Source: JAWMQL01 sp033283165 (GTDB lineage: Bacteria > Pseudomonadota > Gammaproteobacteria > Pseudomonadales > Halieaceae). Taken from it: a DNA stretch of 64,000 nucleotides. The stretch lies in NCBI GenBank assembly GCA_033283165.1, contig JAWMQL010000005.1:290808-354807 (forward strand), written 5' to 3'. This document shows, piece by piece, positions 16,317-25,202 of the stretch. Made by a program: the position numbers and the translations under genes. How positions within the stretch are numbered: position 1 is the first letter of the stretch; each line of letters begins with the position of its first letter. Under the pieces are notes generated by a model. It made no database searches and was not told where the DNA came from. It saw only the letters and a program-made list of their open reading frames with translations.

Positions 16317-17900
16317 TCAATGTAAGGGTTCAGTGAGCAGTGCCAAGGCGCCGGTCAAACAAGCTTCTGCCGCGACGGGCGCTGCGCAGGCCATGCAGAA
16401 CCTGTCGGGCCGGACCAGTATGATGTGCGGTCCACTTTCACTCAGCCAAGCGCCGATGGCGTTGTCTTTGTCCACCACACCCTCTCCAGTTGTCCCCCTC
16501 ATGCCTGGGTCGATCTGGACAATAGACGCGCCGAGATTGCGCCACTGATGCAACAACCGCTCGCTCAGCACCGTCGCGGGATTGCAATCGTATCCCACAA
16601 CCGCAAATCCACTGCCGAGGTAATCATCCAGCAGCGCGGTCACGCCACCCAACTCTACCTCCGGTTGCACCAACAACCTGCCGGCAGAAGACTCCGGGCC
16701 TGCGCCGATCACAAGGCCATTCTCGACTGATCGGCACAACACGGACTTGAAGATCTCATCCTGCAGTGCCTGTACTGCAGCGGGATCCCTGTTGACCTCT
16801 GCGAAAAACGCATCCCGCTCGGCGGCCTGTTGTGGATCAATAGGCTGAATCTGTTCGCCCAGGTGAAGCGCGGTTTCAATCAGCTCCCACGCATGATCAC
16901 GCCGCTCCGGCTCATAGGTGTCCAGTATGTGTCTGTGAGCCCTGCCATTGACGACAGCCGAGAGTTTCCATGACAGGTTACTGACATCCCTGAGGCCACT
17001 GTTCAGGCCCTGGCCGGCAAATGGGGGAGTCATGTGGGCGGCGTCGCCGGCCAGGAATACGCGGCCATCCCGCCACTTTTCGGCCATGATGGCATGAAAA
17101 TCGTAGACCCGCTTACGGTAGATCTCCACCTGGCTGACATCTGTATAGGGGGCGATGATCTCCCGGATATTGTCGTCCTCCAGGAGAAACTGGCGATCCT
17201 CGCCGGGCATCAGCATCCACTCCCAGCGCCTTTCGCCATTGCGTTTCCTGATGGTCATACCAGGTCGCCGGGGGTCACAGAAAAACCGGCAGTCCAGCCG
17301 GTCGGCGAGATGAGGATCCCTGGTGTCAATCACCAGCCATGGCTGCGGATTGCTCTCCCCTATCATGTCGATGCCGAGCAGTGAACGCACGGTCGAGCGC
17401 CCACCATCACAGCCCACCAGATAGTCCGCGAATATCTCTATCTCCCTGCCCTCGCCGTCAGTGCACTGTACGCGCACTCCACTGTCATCCTGGGTGAACG
17501 CCGTGAGCGTGTGGCTGAAGCGAAGTCGAACGCTGCGCCTGTCAGCAAGGCTGTCCGCCAGGTAGCGATCGAGTCGCGGTTGATCGAATGCGTTCACCGT
17601 GGGATAACCGTAGGGACAAAACTCCGGACTGCCCGCCCGGAAAAGATGCTGCCCGGTTCCGCTGACATAATCCACCTGCAGGCCGCCGAGAATATCGCAC
17701 TCTACCCCCCGCAGAAGCCCCGCTTTCTGCAGCGTCCGCAACGATTCGCCGTCGATGGAAATCGCTCTCGGTTCAGTCAGCGTGTTGTCCAGTTTGTCGA
17801 TCAGGACGACATCCACCTCATCGAGCGACAGGAGGTGGGCCAGGGTCAAGCCGGCCGGCCCGGCCCCACAAATCAGAATCGACGTATTCATGGTTTGCAT
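16317..17900 (-). CDS. FAD-dependent aromatic monooxygenase (MhpA/PheA-like)
   Basis: A 527-residue class A flavoprotein hydroxylase. It has the N-terminal Rossmann motif ICGAGPAGLTLAHLL, the DG motif YLVGCDGGRSTVR near residue 160, and the GD motif VFLAGDAAHMTPPFAGQGLN near residue 290 that binds the FAD ribityl chain. The C-terminal 130 residues have the thioredoxin-like extension seen in phenol and 3-(3-hydroxyphenyl)propionate hydroxylases. These enzymes use NAD(P)H and O2 to hydroxylate phenols next to the existing hydroxyl, producing catechols for extradiol cleavage. The start has AAGGAAGG about 10 bases upstream and lies 33 bases after the FAH-family gene, suggesting one operon. Confidence 0.92.
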   Translation of the reverse strand: MQTMNTSILICGAGPAGLTLAHLLSLDEVDVVLIDKLDNTLTEPRAISIDGESLRTLQKAGLLRGVECDILGGLQVDYVSGTGQHLFRAGSPEFCPYGYPTVNAFDQPRLDRYLADSLADRRSVRLRFSHTLTAFTQDDSGVRVQCTDGEGREIEIFADYLVGCDGGRSTVRSLLGIDMIGESNPQPWLVIDTRDPHLADRLDCRFFCDPRRPGMTIRKRNGERRWEWMLMPGEDRQFLLEDDNIREIIAPYTDVSQVEIYRKRVYDFHAIMAEKWRDGRVFLAGDAAHMTPPFAGQGLNSGLRDVSNLSWKLSAVVNGRAHRHILDTYEPERRDHAWELIETALHLGEQIQPIDPQQAAERDAFFAEVNRDPAAVQALQDEIFKSVLCRSVENGLVIGAGPESSAGRLLVQPEVELGGVTALLDDYLGSGFAVVGYDCNPATVLSERLLHQWRNLGASIVQIDPGMRGTTGEGVVDKDNAIGAWLSESGPHIILVRPDRFCMACAAPVAAEACLTGALALLTEPLH

Positions 17901-17933
17901 AATAAATTTACCTTCCTTATGGCCGGCGAGAGC

Positions 17934-18908
17934 TCATGCGTCAGCGATGGTGTTTTGCTGCAAACCGAGGTCGATCGACCCGTCTGGTGTTTTGATAGAG
18001 AGTTCCAGCTTGTCTCCCGGCTCGAGGAAGCGGGTCTGGGCCAGCTGAGCGCGAGTAAATTTTGTTCGCCGTTTTTTGTCGTTCTTGAAATTCAAAACGA
18101 CTGCAAGTGCCACCTTGAGGTTGGCGCCAGCGAGGACACCACCGGGGGTGCCGGTCAAGAGGCAGTCCCCGGCATTGAAATTTGCGAAGCTGGATAACTC
18201 TGTCAGCGTCGCTGCGGGTCGATGGATAAGAAGACCTGTCGAAGCAGACTGCCTGACCGCTCCGTTCAGTTTCAGCTCCAGCTGCAGCGAGTACAACTGG
18301 TCGAAATCCTCCTCGTCCATCAGGTAGAGCACGGGTCCCATGGGGCAGAACGTCCGCTGGCTCTTGCCTCGAAACCACTGCAGCATGGGTGATCCGAACA
18401 TAATGTCGCGCGCCGACACATCATTGGCCAGAACCAGCCCGCCGACATACTTTGACAGACTGGATTCGCTGATCTCGGTGGGCCCAACAACACCCTGTTT
18501 CATAACGAGCGCCAGTTCGATTTCATAATCGAGTAACTGGCAACCACGGGGCCTTAAAATCGTGTCGTTGGGAGCGCAGATGCTCGATGCGGCCTTCATG
18601 AAAATCAGGTTTTCCTCGGCCTCTGACTCCGAGACACCCGACTCCGCCCGGTGGTCCGCGTAGTTAAGCCCCTGACAAAACAGTTGCACGTCCGCAGACA
18701 CGGGCGACTCAAACCTGACCTCCGCGGGTGACAATACGCTGTCTCGCCTGTCCGCGATAAAAGCCCGAGGATCACTGAAATAATGAGCCATGACTTCCCG
18801 GTGGGAGGCGTGGATCGTGGCTAATGGATGGATTCCTCCTTCCCTGAGAATCCCCCAGCGTTTGTCTCCACAACCACCTTCGCGATAACTGACTACCGAA
18901 ATACCCAT
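17934..18908 (-). CDS. Fumarylacetoacetate hydrolase-family protein
   Basis: A 324-residue protein. The C-terminal FAH fold shows LLDYEIELALVM, giving the paired acidic metal ligands E-x-E, then ANDVSARDIMFGSPMLQWFRGKS and LLTGTPGGV. In aromatic pathways this family hydrolyses C-C bonds in acylpyruvates or hydrates and decarboxylates ring-cleavage products. The position between an extradiol-type dioxygenase and a flavin monooxygenase fits a lower-pathway step acting on the ring-cleavage product. ATG 18908 has AAAGG 8 bases upstream. Confidence 0.9.
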   Translation of the reverse strand: MGISVVSYREGGCGDKRWGILREGGIHPLATIHASHREVMAHYFSDPRAFIADRRDSVLSPAEVRFESPVSADVQLFCQGLNYADHRAESGVSESEAEENLIFMKAASSICAPNDTILRPRGCQLLDYEIELALVMKQGVVGPTEISESSLSKYVGGLVLANDVSARDIMFGSPMLQWFRGKSQRTFCPMGPVLYLMDEEDFDQLYSLQLELKLNGAVRQSASTGLLIHRPAATLTELSSFANFNAGDCLLTGTPGGVLAGANLKVALAVVLNFKNDKKRRTKFTRAQLAQTRFLEPGDKLELSIKTPDGSIDLGLQQNTIADA

Positions 18909-18975
18909 GACATTTACCTTTTTTCAAATTTCTGTACTTGTGAACAAGTCGGCACCACCCGACCAACCGGAATCA

Positions 18976-20118
18976 TTACTTCAACCAGGGCCGTGGAGCC
19001 CTGTCCACAGCCTTTTTCAACTCGAGTAATCGCTTGCGCTTTTCTCGACCACCAAAGATCAGGCCCACGAGATCCCTGATACCCGCACGGGGCTTCATTC
19101 GATCCGGCACGTCGTTTCCCCAGGCCCAGAGGCCGCCCCGGTCAAACAGGTGGTATTGGGTTGGATAGCTGTTATCAAACACGTCACCGTCGGCATAGTG
19201 TTCAACCTCGTGACCAAAAGGATCCAACCAGTAGTCGAAAATCTGACTGCCGAGAATATGCCGACCCATACCCCAGAAATGCTTCCATCCTTTGAGCTTG
19301 AGATACTGCTGGCCCTGCCCGATGGCGTCCTGGTCGACCGTCTCAAAGGCGCTGTGCATGTAAGCCGCCTCCGTACCACCGGCGATCACTACGGTGTGAT
19401 GATCCGCGGCCCGGTCTCCCCGATCCATGCGGGAAAAGACAAGCACAGGGCGCCCTGTGTCGGTGCACAGAACATCAGTGGGCAACAGGCCCAGGTAGCG
19501 CCGGTACCACTGCCAGGAGCGTTCGAAATCAGACACCATCAATACATAGTGGCCAAAACGCTCAACAGCGCTGGGCTGCAGCGGCGCGCGCTGACCGCGG
19601 TTGATTCTGTTTTTTTCACCGGGCAGGTTGACAGGGAGTGCGGTGCGCCGGGTTGCCAGGGCCTGCACCTCCTCCCGTCCGAACACCAGGTCAACCAGGA
19701 AGCCGTCGGGATCCGTCAAGCGAACGCGCCTGCCGCCTCCCGGCCCATCAACGGCTTCTATCGGGGCCCCGGCTTCCTGCGCCACACTGTTCAGCGCCTC
19801 AGCTGACCCGACCAGGAAACCGGCACCCAGGAATTTGGCGTGCGGTCCCTGGCGCGCGACATAGATATAGGGAGACGAGCCATAACCACGCATATACAGA
19901 CAGCTGTCGGTTTGCCCCGCCACAATCATGCCGAAGTCCTGCAGGAACGCTTTCTGCGTTTCCAGATCCGGCACCTGAAACAGGATGTAGGCTGTATCAG
20001 TAATCTTTGCCAACGGCTCCCCGCCTGAATCCAGTGGAATACTCCCAGGCGCTTCCAATTCCCTGTCGCTGTACTGATCGGAGCCAGGATATACAATCTG
20101 TTCCAGTCTATTGGTCAT
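18976..20118 (-). CDS. Extradiol ring-cleavage dioxygenase-like protein (two VOC domains)
   Basis: A 380-residue protein with two VOC modules: residues about 40-150 (TAYILFQVPDLETQKAFL ... DGFLVDLVFG) and about 185-330. The second module carries candidate Fe(II) ligands in type I extradiol order: His in GHYVLMVSD, His in MGRHILGSQIFDYW and Glu in HEVEHYADGD. This matches 2,3-dihydroxybiphenyl- or catechol 2,3-dioxygenase-like enzymes that cleave a catechol next to the hydroxyls. Start ATG 20118 (GGGAAG upstream) is preferred over an in-frame start at 20151, which would overlap the sulfatase gene. It lies 25 bases after the sulfatase stop. Confidence 0.85.
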   Translation of the reverse strand: MTNRLEQIVYPGSDQYSDRELEAPGSIPLDSGGEPLAKITDTAYILFQVPDLETQKAFLQDFGMIVAGQTDSCLYMRGYGSSPYIYVARQGPHAKFLGAGFLVGSAEALNSVAQEAGAPIEAVDGPGGGRRVRLTDPDGFLVDLVFGREEVQALATRRTALPVNLPGEKNRINRGQRAPLQPSAVERFGHYVLMVSDFERSWQWYRRYLGLLPTDVLCTDTGRPVLVFSRMDRGDRAADHHTVVIAGGTEAAYMHSAFETVDQDAIGQGQQYLKLKGWKHFWGMGRHILGSQIFDYWLDPFGHEVEHYADGDVFDNSYPTQYHLFDRGGLWAWGNDVPDRMKPRAGIRDLVGLIFGGREKRKRLLELKKAVDRAPRPWLK

Positions 20119-20143
20119 AATCTTCCCGTGTGTCAGAGGCCGG

Positions 20144-21919
20144 CTAATCATTCGATGCCAGGTAGTTCGCGAGCATCACATAGGTGTCGATCGCGTCAAA
20201 TTGCAGTTCACAAAACCAGCTACAGGGCCCGGCATACAGGACTTCGGAAGAAGGCATCGGCGCTGGATCCGGGTGGATCACGCCATTTGTTTCAGCGTAC
20301 TGTCCGTATTCACTGGTCAAGGTTCGCAGAACATCCGGGTGTTTCCTGCCGAGATCAGTCGTCTCGCCCGGGTCTTGCGCGAGGTCGTACAGCTGCCAGG
20401 TGCCCGAGCCCAGGGGGGGCCTGATGTTGACAGCCTTCCAATGACCCCGTACCACGGCACGTGCGCCAAAAAGCTCCATACCCAGTACACGATCCTGTCT
20501 CACCTCACCGCCCTGCCAGGCCTCTCGCAAGCTGACGCCCTGTAAAGGCAGCTTGCCCGCATACCGCTCGCTGGTGACGCTGTTTACACCGGCCAACTCC
20601 AGCACGGTTGGCGTGACATCGATCACATGTGCCGCCGCGGACGATCGCTGCCCGCTGGCGATTCCCGGTCCCCTGACGATGAAAGGCACCCTGACGCCCC
20701 CCTCAGCGACCGTCGTTTTGTACAAACGAAAAGGCGTATTCGATACAGTAGCCCACTCGCGACCCTGGAAGCTGTGCGTACCCCGCCTGCCGATCTGCGT
20801 TTCATCCTGGTTGCGGGCACTCAGCAGCCACTCCCGGGTTGCGTGCGGATATAACAGGGGTGTCGCAGCGTTAGCCCCATTGTCGGAGAGAAAAATAATG
20901 TAGGTATTATCCAGCCGGCCGCTGGCATCAAGGTATCTGACCAGGCGTCCAATCTGTTGATCAAGCAATTCCACCATGGCCGCGTAGATTTCCATGGAGC
21001 GGGCATCACGATATCGTTCTTCTACCGAGCGATCGCCCCAGGGCGGACGGCCGATGACCAGCCAGGCGGGATATTCCGTCGGTGACCAGGGTTCAACGCC
21101 ACGCTCCAGCAATCCGAGCTGGCGCTGCCGGGCGATACGCTCACTGCGAACCACCTCAGGTCCCTTATCGTAGACACCGCGATAGCGATCCAGCCAGGCA
21201 TCAGGCACCTGCAACGGGTCGTGGGGGGCAGTGTAGGCAACGTAAGCGAAGAAGGGCTGATCTGGCTCTACTTCATTCAGGTACTCGATGGTTTTATCCG
21301 TATAGGCAATCGACGAATAGAAGTCACCGGCGAGTTCTACCGGGCTCCCATCCTCGAGATAGTCGACGGTGTTGCCCTGGTGCAGAGGCAGGCGGTCACT
21401 GAAGTGGCTCGCGCCACCCTGTAGCAAGGTGAAGGAGCGCCGGAATCCTCGCCGATCCGGCCGCTGTTCCGGGGCAACAGCCAGGTGCCACTTCCCGGCC
21501 ATCATGGTCGCGTAGCCGCTGTCGAGCAAGGCCTCGGCAACGGTTACCACATCGCCGTGTAACTGGGCGGCGTAGTGGCGGGAATTCATCTGGTTGGGCG
21601 CCTGAATAGACTCCATGGTCCCCACCCCCGCGAGGTGATTGTCAACGCCTGTCAGCAGCATGGCGCGCGAGGGTGAACAGGCAGGTGCGGTGCGAAAATG
21701 GGTCATGGTCAGGCCGCCCGCCGCCAGGGCATCCAGATTGGGCGTGTGAATTTCGCTGCCGAAGCTTCCCAGGTCAGCCCAGCCCATATCGTCGGCAACC
21801 ACGAGTAGAAAATTGGGCTGTTGTGCAGCATACACCTCACCGCACATCAGCAATGACCCGAGGACCGTGAACAGATACCGGGCTGATTTCCCGATCCGGT
21901 GCCGCATGAAGACGATCAT
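20144..21919 (-). CDS. Arylsulfatase, exported
   Basis: A 591-residue type I sulfatase with a signal peptide (cleavage near EVYAAQ). Metal ligands are in VVADDMGWADLG (Asp43, Asp44). The formylglycine motif is CSPSRAMLLTG with Cys81 as the residue to be oxidised; C-x-P-S-R is the consensus of formylglycine-dependent sulfatases. An anaerobic-type or separate formylglycine-generating enzyme is not encoded in this window. It would hydrolyse a sulfate ester in the periplasm or at the surface, before or after import by the adjacent TonB receptor. The start lies 11 bases after the receptor stop, so the two genes are almost certainly co-transcribed. Confidence 0.93.
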   Translation of the reverse strand: MIVFMRHRIGKSARYLFTVLGSLLMCGEVYAAQQPNFLLVVADDMGWADLGSFGSEIHTPNLDALAAGGLTMTHFRTAPACSPSRAMLLTGVDNHLAGVGTMESIQAPNQMNSRHYAAQLHGDVVTVAEALLDSGYATMMAGKWHLAVAPEQRPDRRGFRRSFTLLQGGASHFSDRLPLHQGNTVDYLEDGSPVELAGDFYSSIAYTDKTIEYLNEVEPDQPFFAYVAYTAPHDPLQVPDAWLDRYRGVYDKGPEVVRSERIARQRQLGLLERGVEPWSPTEYPAWLVIGRPPWGDRSVEERYRDARSMEIYAAMVELLDQQIGRLVRYLDASGRLDNTYIIFLSDNGANAATPLLYPHATREWLLSARNQDETQIGRRGTHSFQGREWATVSNTPFRLYKTTVAEGGVRVPFIVRGPGIASGQRSSAAAHVIDVTPTVLELAGVNSVTSERYAGKLPLQGVSLREAWQGGEVRQDRVLGMELFGARAVVRGHWKAVNIRPPLGSGTWQLYDLAQDPGETTDLGRKHPDVLRTLTSEYGQYAETNGVIHPDPAPMPSSEVLYAGPCSWFCELQFDAIDTYVMLANYLASND

Positions 21920-21930
21920 CTCCGCTCTGC

Positions 21931-24288
21931 CTACCGGCCAAACCGGTAAACGGCTGACACTTCGACCTCGCGCCCTCTGGCACGGTTACCCCAGTAGACG
22001 CCGGGCGTCAGGAATTCCTGGCCGGCAAAGGTCACCGGCTCTTCGTCGGTCAGATTGAATACACTCAATGCCAGCGTCCAGACGTCCTCGGGGGCGCCCA
22101 GACTGACACGAAGATTCACCCGCCAGAAGTCATCTTCTTTGAGGTTAGCGTCCTGGGAGAAGTCCAGCGTGGTCTCTCCCTTGTAGTTGGCATCCAGTCG
22201 TCCGCCCAGTGCGAGACCATTTGCCATAAGGTGCGAGTAGTCTAAAAACAGCGCGGCAGTCACCTCGGGCGCATTGTCGAGGCGCACACCATCCAGGTCC
22301 TGGATCAGTCGTCCATCCGGACCCGCGGGGTCCTGGTAGCAATCGAGTTTCCCTGCCTCTACCCAGTTGTTGGGACAGCCCGCCGTGAAATCTTCATACT
22401 CTGCTTGCAGGTATGCGGCCGTACCACCAAGCGTCAATGTCTCGGAAATCCCCACCATGGCTTCGAGTTCAATGCCCTGCGAGACTGCTTTGGCTGCATT
22501 GGTTACGACAAAGCCATTCACAGTCGGGTCGAAGGCGCCCACTTGCAGGTCATCGAACGCCGTGCGAAATATGGCCGCGTTAAGCCTGGCCCGACCCTCC
22601 CACAGGTCCGACTTCAGGCCGAGTTCGATACTCTCAGCTTTTTCCTGCTCAAAGCTGAAATCTTCCAGCCGTCCAGCACTCTCGGCCGCGTTGAAACCAC
22701 CCGCCTTACTGGCCCGGGTCCAGCTGAAATAAACCATCCCGTCTGACGCGAAATTCCACTGTACATTCAGCGCAGGGTCCAGGCTGTCTTCATCCCGGTC
22801 ATCTTCATACGCGAAGACAGGCCGGTTGAAGGCCGACGCGACAAATGCGTAGCGGCCGGGGTCTGCCTCCTGCAATGAATAGGCGGTCTCATACTTCGCC
22901 GTCAACCGGGCGTTGGACGCCTCTTTTTGCTCTTCAGAGTAGCGCAGGCCAAAACTGGCGCGCCAGGCCTCAGAGATGTTCCAGGTGGCCTGGGCAAAGG
23001 CGGAGTATGAGGTGGACCTCTCCTGGAATTCGCCCAGGCTGCTGAATTGCAGAAGCGGACTGAACCCGAGCACGTCCTGCGTATTGCCAACCTCCAATTC
23101 GCGATCGAGGTAATAGAGACCTGCAATATAGTCGACGGTGCCACCGGCGGGAGAGGTAATCCTCAGCTCGTGCGAGTTCTGCTCGAAGTCCTCAACAACC
23201 CGGGTTTTGACGACCGACGGGGCGGAAAAGTCCTGATCGCTGAACTGGTCACGCTCGTAGGCACCGTAGCCGAGTAAGTAGACCAACTCATATTCGCCCA
23301 GATAGTGGCTGAGCTGGAGGGTCAGCCCGTCAGTCTGCTGCTGGAGGCGATCGCGCTCATTGATGTAGGCCACGTCATCAAATATAAAATCTTCACCCGC
23401 TTCACGGGCCAGGGTATAAATGTCCGCTGCTACTATGAGATCGGGCGTGGATGGCGCCCACTCGGGAACATTTTCGACCAGGTCGGGGAGGGAGCCCTCT
23501 GAATAGTCTGTAAAGGCCTGCCAGTTGGTGCCCCGTTCGTCCAGTTCACCGGTTTCAAGTTTCAGGAGCAATTCCGTACGCTCGCCCGCGTCCCACACCA
23601 GGGTGCCGCGTATCGCATCCGCGTCGCTGATGGGTACGCCCTCATCGCGAATGGCATTGTAAAGGAATGAACCGTCCCGGGAAGTTCGCGCAGCGACCCG
23701 GCCATAGAGGCCGTCGGCAAGTCGTCCGGACACGATTCCCGAAACTTCGGAGCTCTCGTACTCGAATTCATGCGATGCCGCGATTTCAGCCTCGAACGCC
23801 TCCCCCGGCTTGTTTGAAATCAGGTTCACAGCACCCGCGACACTGTTTTTCCCGAACAGGACACCCTGCGGCCCCCGGAGCACCTCGATGCGCTCCAGGT
23901 CAAGAAAAGGTGCCTGGAACATTGCTGCTCGCGAGGCGTAAATGCCATCGACGAACATACCCACTGACTGCTCGAAAGCCGCATTGCCGGTTCCGCTGCC
24001 CAAACCCCGCATGACGACCCGCGTGGTTCCTGGAGAATCGGAAATATCGACGTTGGGCAGTGAATCAGAAAGCCCCTCCAGATTCCCTGCACCAGTCAAT
24101 CGGATCTGGTCACCTGACATGGCGTTGATGGAAATGGGTACATCCTGCGCACTCTCCACCCGCTTCTGGGCCGTAACCGTTACCTCCTCCAGTACCTTGG
24201 CCTGGATATGCACTGACGCTCCCAATACCGGGCCGGCCAATGCCGCCGCCACGTTTACCACGGGGTTCCTGCGCTTAATTCCGTTCAT
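21931..24288 (-). CDS. TonB-dependent outer-membrane receptor 2
   Basis: A 785-residue receptor with a basic N-terminus and hydrophobic signal (KRRNPVVNVAAALAGPVLGAS), a TonB-box-like segment (LEEVTVTAQKRVE), a plug domain with RIEVLRGPQGVLFGKNSVAG and a beta-barrel ending VYRFGR. ATG 24288 is chosen over a GTG at 24312 because AAGAG precedes it and the signal peptide begins there. It is the first gene of the catabolic cluster, with a strong sigma70-type promoter overlapped by TetR-type operators. I infer that it imports the sulfated aromatic or polycyclic substrate across the outer membrane. Confidence 0.92.
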   Translation of the reverse strand: MNGIKRRNPVVNVAAALAGPVLGASVHIQAKVLEEVTVTAQKRVESAQDVPISINAMSGDQIRLTGAGNLEGLSDSLPNVDISDSPGTTRVVMRGLGSGTGNAAFEQSVGMFVDGIYASRAAMFQAPFLDLERIEVLRGPQGVLFGKNSVAGAVNLISNKPGEAFEAEIAASHEFEYESSEVSGIVSGRLADGLYGRVAARTSRDGSFLYNAIRDEGVPISDADAIRGTLVWDAGERTELLLKLETGELDERGTNWQAFTDYSEGSLPDLVENVPEWAPSTPDLIVAADIYTLAREAGEDFIFDDVAYINERDRLQQQTDGLTLQLSHYLGEYELVYLLGYGAYERDQFSDQDFSAPSVVKTRVVEDFEQNSHELRITSPAGGTVDYIAGLYYLDRELEVGNTQDVLGFSPLLQFSSLGEFQERSTSYSAFAQATWNISEAWRASFGLRYSEEQKEASNARLTAKYETAYSLQEADPGRYAFVASAFNRPVFAYEDDRDEDSLDPALNVQWNFASDGMVYFSWTRASKAGGFNAAESAGRLEDFSFEQEKAESIELGLKSDLWEGRARLNAAIFRTAFDDLQVGAFDPTVNGFVVTNAAKAVSQGIELEAMVGISETLTLGGTAAYLQAEYEDFTAGCPNNWVEAGKLDCYQDPAGPDGRLIQDLDGVRLDNAPEVTAALFLDYSHLMANGLALGGRLDANYKGETTLDFSQDANLKEDDFWRVNLRVSLGAPEDVWTLALSVFNLTDEEPVTFAGQEFLTPGVYWGNRARGREVEVSAVYRFGR

Positions 24289-24369
24289 GGCATCTACGCT
24301 CTTGCTTTTCACTTGTCAGTCGGTCCGAAGGGGCGGGCAGCAACGTCCAAGCCCCATAGCGTGATCGGC

Positions 24370-24398
24370 ATACTAGTCGTGAGTGACCAAATAGTCAA
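24370..24398 (-). promoter_or_regulatory. Promoter of the catabolic cluster
   Basis: On the minus strand TTGACT (24393-24398), exactly 17 bases, then TAGTAT (24370-24375), a strong sigma70-type promoter match. The 14-bp palindrome at 24384-24397 covers most of the -35 and part of the spacer, so a bound repressor would block RNA polymerase. Confidence 0.75.
24384..24397. promoter_or_regulatory. TetR-type operator 1 (tgaccaaatagtca)
   Basis: A 14-bp imperfect palindrome of the form TGAC-N6-GTCA. It overlaps the -35 of the leftward cluster promoter, and its centre is 15 bp from that of operator 2. Confidence 0.65.
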
Positions 24399-24412
24399 TG
24401 ACTTTTTGGTCA
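24399..24412. promoter_or_regulatory. TetR-type operator 2 (tgactttttggtca)
   Basis: A second 14-bp palindrome of the same form, separated from operator 1 by a single base and lying immediately upstream of the cluster promoter. Confidence 0.6.
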
Positions 24413-24438
24413 TTTATTTTTTGATTTGTACTATTTCA

Positions 24439-24467
24439 TTGACCATACGGTCATACAGTCTTACAAT
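24439..24467 (+). promoter_or_regulatory. Promoter of the tetR gene
   Basis: TTGACC (24439-24444), 17 bases, TACAAT (24462-24467). Transcription would begin near 24474, which would leave the ATG at 24478 almost without a leader and favours the GTG start at 24502. Confidence 0.7.
24440..24453. promoter_or_regulatory. TetR-type operator 3 (tgaccatacggtca)
   Basis: The most symmetric of the three copies: TGACC-N4-GGTCA with perfect 5-bp arms. It overlaps the -35 of the rightward promoter, consistent with autorepression of the regulator. Confidence 0.7.
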
Positions 24468-24501
24468 CCATTGCCTGATGTTTTGTCCGGGAGCGGGAGC
24501 C

Positions 24502-25140
24502 GTGAAGGAACAACTCAGCGCCAGAGAGGCGCACAGTATTAAAATTCGGCAAGCCCTGATCAGCGCCTGCACGGACCTGATGGGTCAGTACCCCATTGAC
24601 GCGATCACCATCAACAACATCGTCGAATCCGCCGGGGTGGCGAAGGGCAGCTTCTACAATCACTTCCCGGACAAGGAGGCGCTGGCTGAAACAGTGGCTG
24701 CGGAAATTCGCAGCGAGGTGGAATCGCGGGTCAGGGACAGTAACACCAATGTGACGGACCCCGCCTACAAAATCGCCCGCGGCTTGTGCAATCACGTCCA
24801 GTTCGCCGTTTCCGACCCCGGGCGCGCCACCATCATGCTGCGCGGATACGAGGGTGTCACATCAGAGAAACACACATTGAACCAGGCGGTACAGGAACAC
24901 GTGCGCGAGGGCGTTGAATCCGGACGACTGGCGACACGCTGTAACGACGGCGCTTACCTGGTCATAATGGGCTCCGCTATCGCAACCTGCCTGAAGGTTG
25001 TTGACCAGCAGCTGAACCCCGATGAGGCAGCTGCGCTTTGCACCGGGGTCTTTACCCTGGTGCTGTGTGGACTGGGACTCGAGGAGGCAGAAGCTCGCAG
25101 GATTGTTTCTGACTCGGCAAGGGACATCGTCAGGGGGTAG
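24502..25140 (+). CDS. TetR-family transcriptional regulator
   Basis: A 212-residue regulator. The N-terminal helix-turn-helix domain shows IRQALISACTDLMGQYPIDA followed by ITINNIVESAGVAKGSFYNHF, the standard TetR pattern with the recognition helix at the end. The C-terminal ligand-binding part is all helical and family-variable. GTG 24502 is preferred because GGGAG sits 8 bases upstream and the mapped promoter puts the transcript start just before 24478, where an in-frame ATG lacks a Shine-Dalgarno. It is divergent from the catabolic cluster and most likely represses it until a pathway metabolite binds. Confidence 0.88.
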   Translation: MKEQLSAREAHSIKIRQALISACTDLMGQYPIDAITINNIVESAGVAKGSFYNHFPDKEALAETVAAEIRSEVESRVRDSNTNVTDPAYKIARGLCNHVQFAVSDPGRATIMLRGYEGVTSEKHTLNQAVQEHVREGVESGRLATRCNDGAYLVIMGSAIATCLKVVDQQLNPDEAAALCTGVFTLVLCGLGLEEAEARRIVSDSARDIVRG

Positions 25141-25202
25141 CCGGCAGCGCGACCGACGGCGTACGATCAGCGCTTCCCGGCCGACTACCCGACTTGATCA
25201 TC

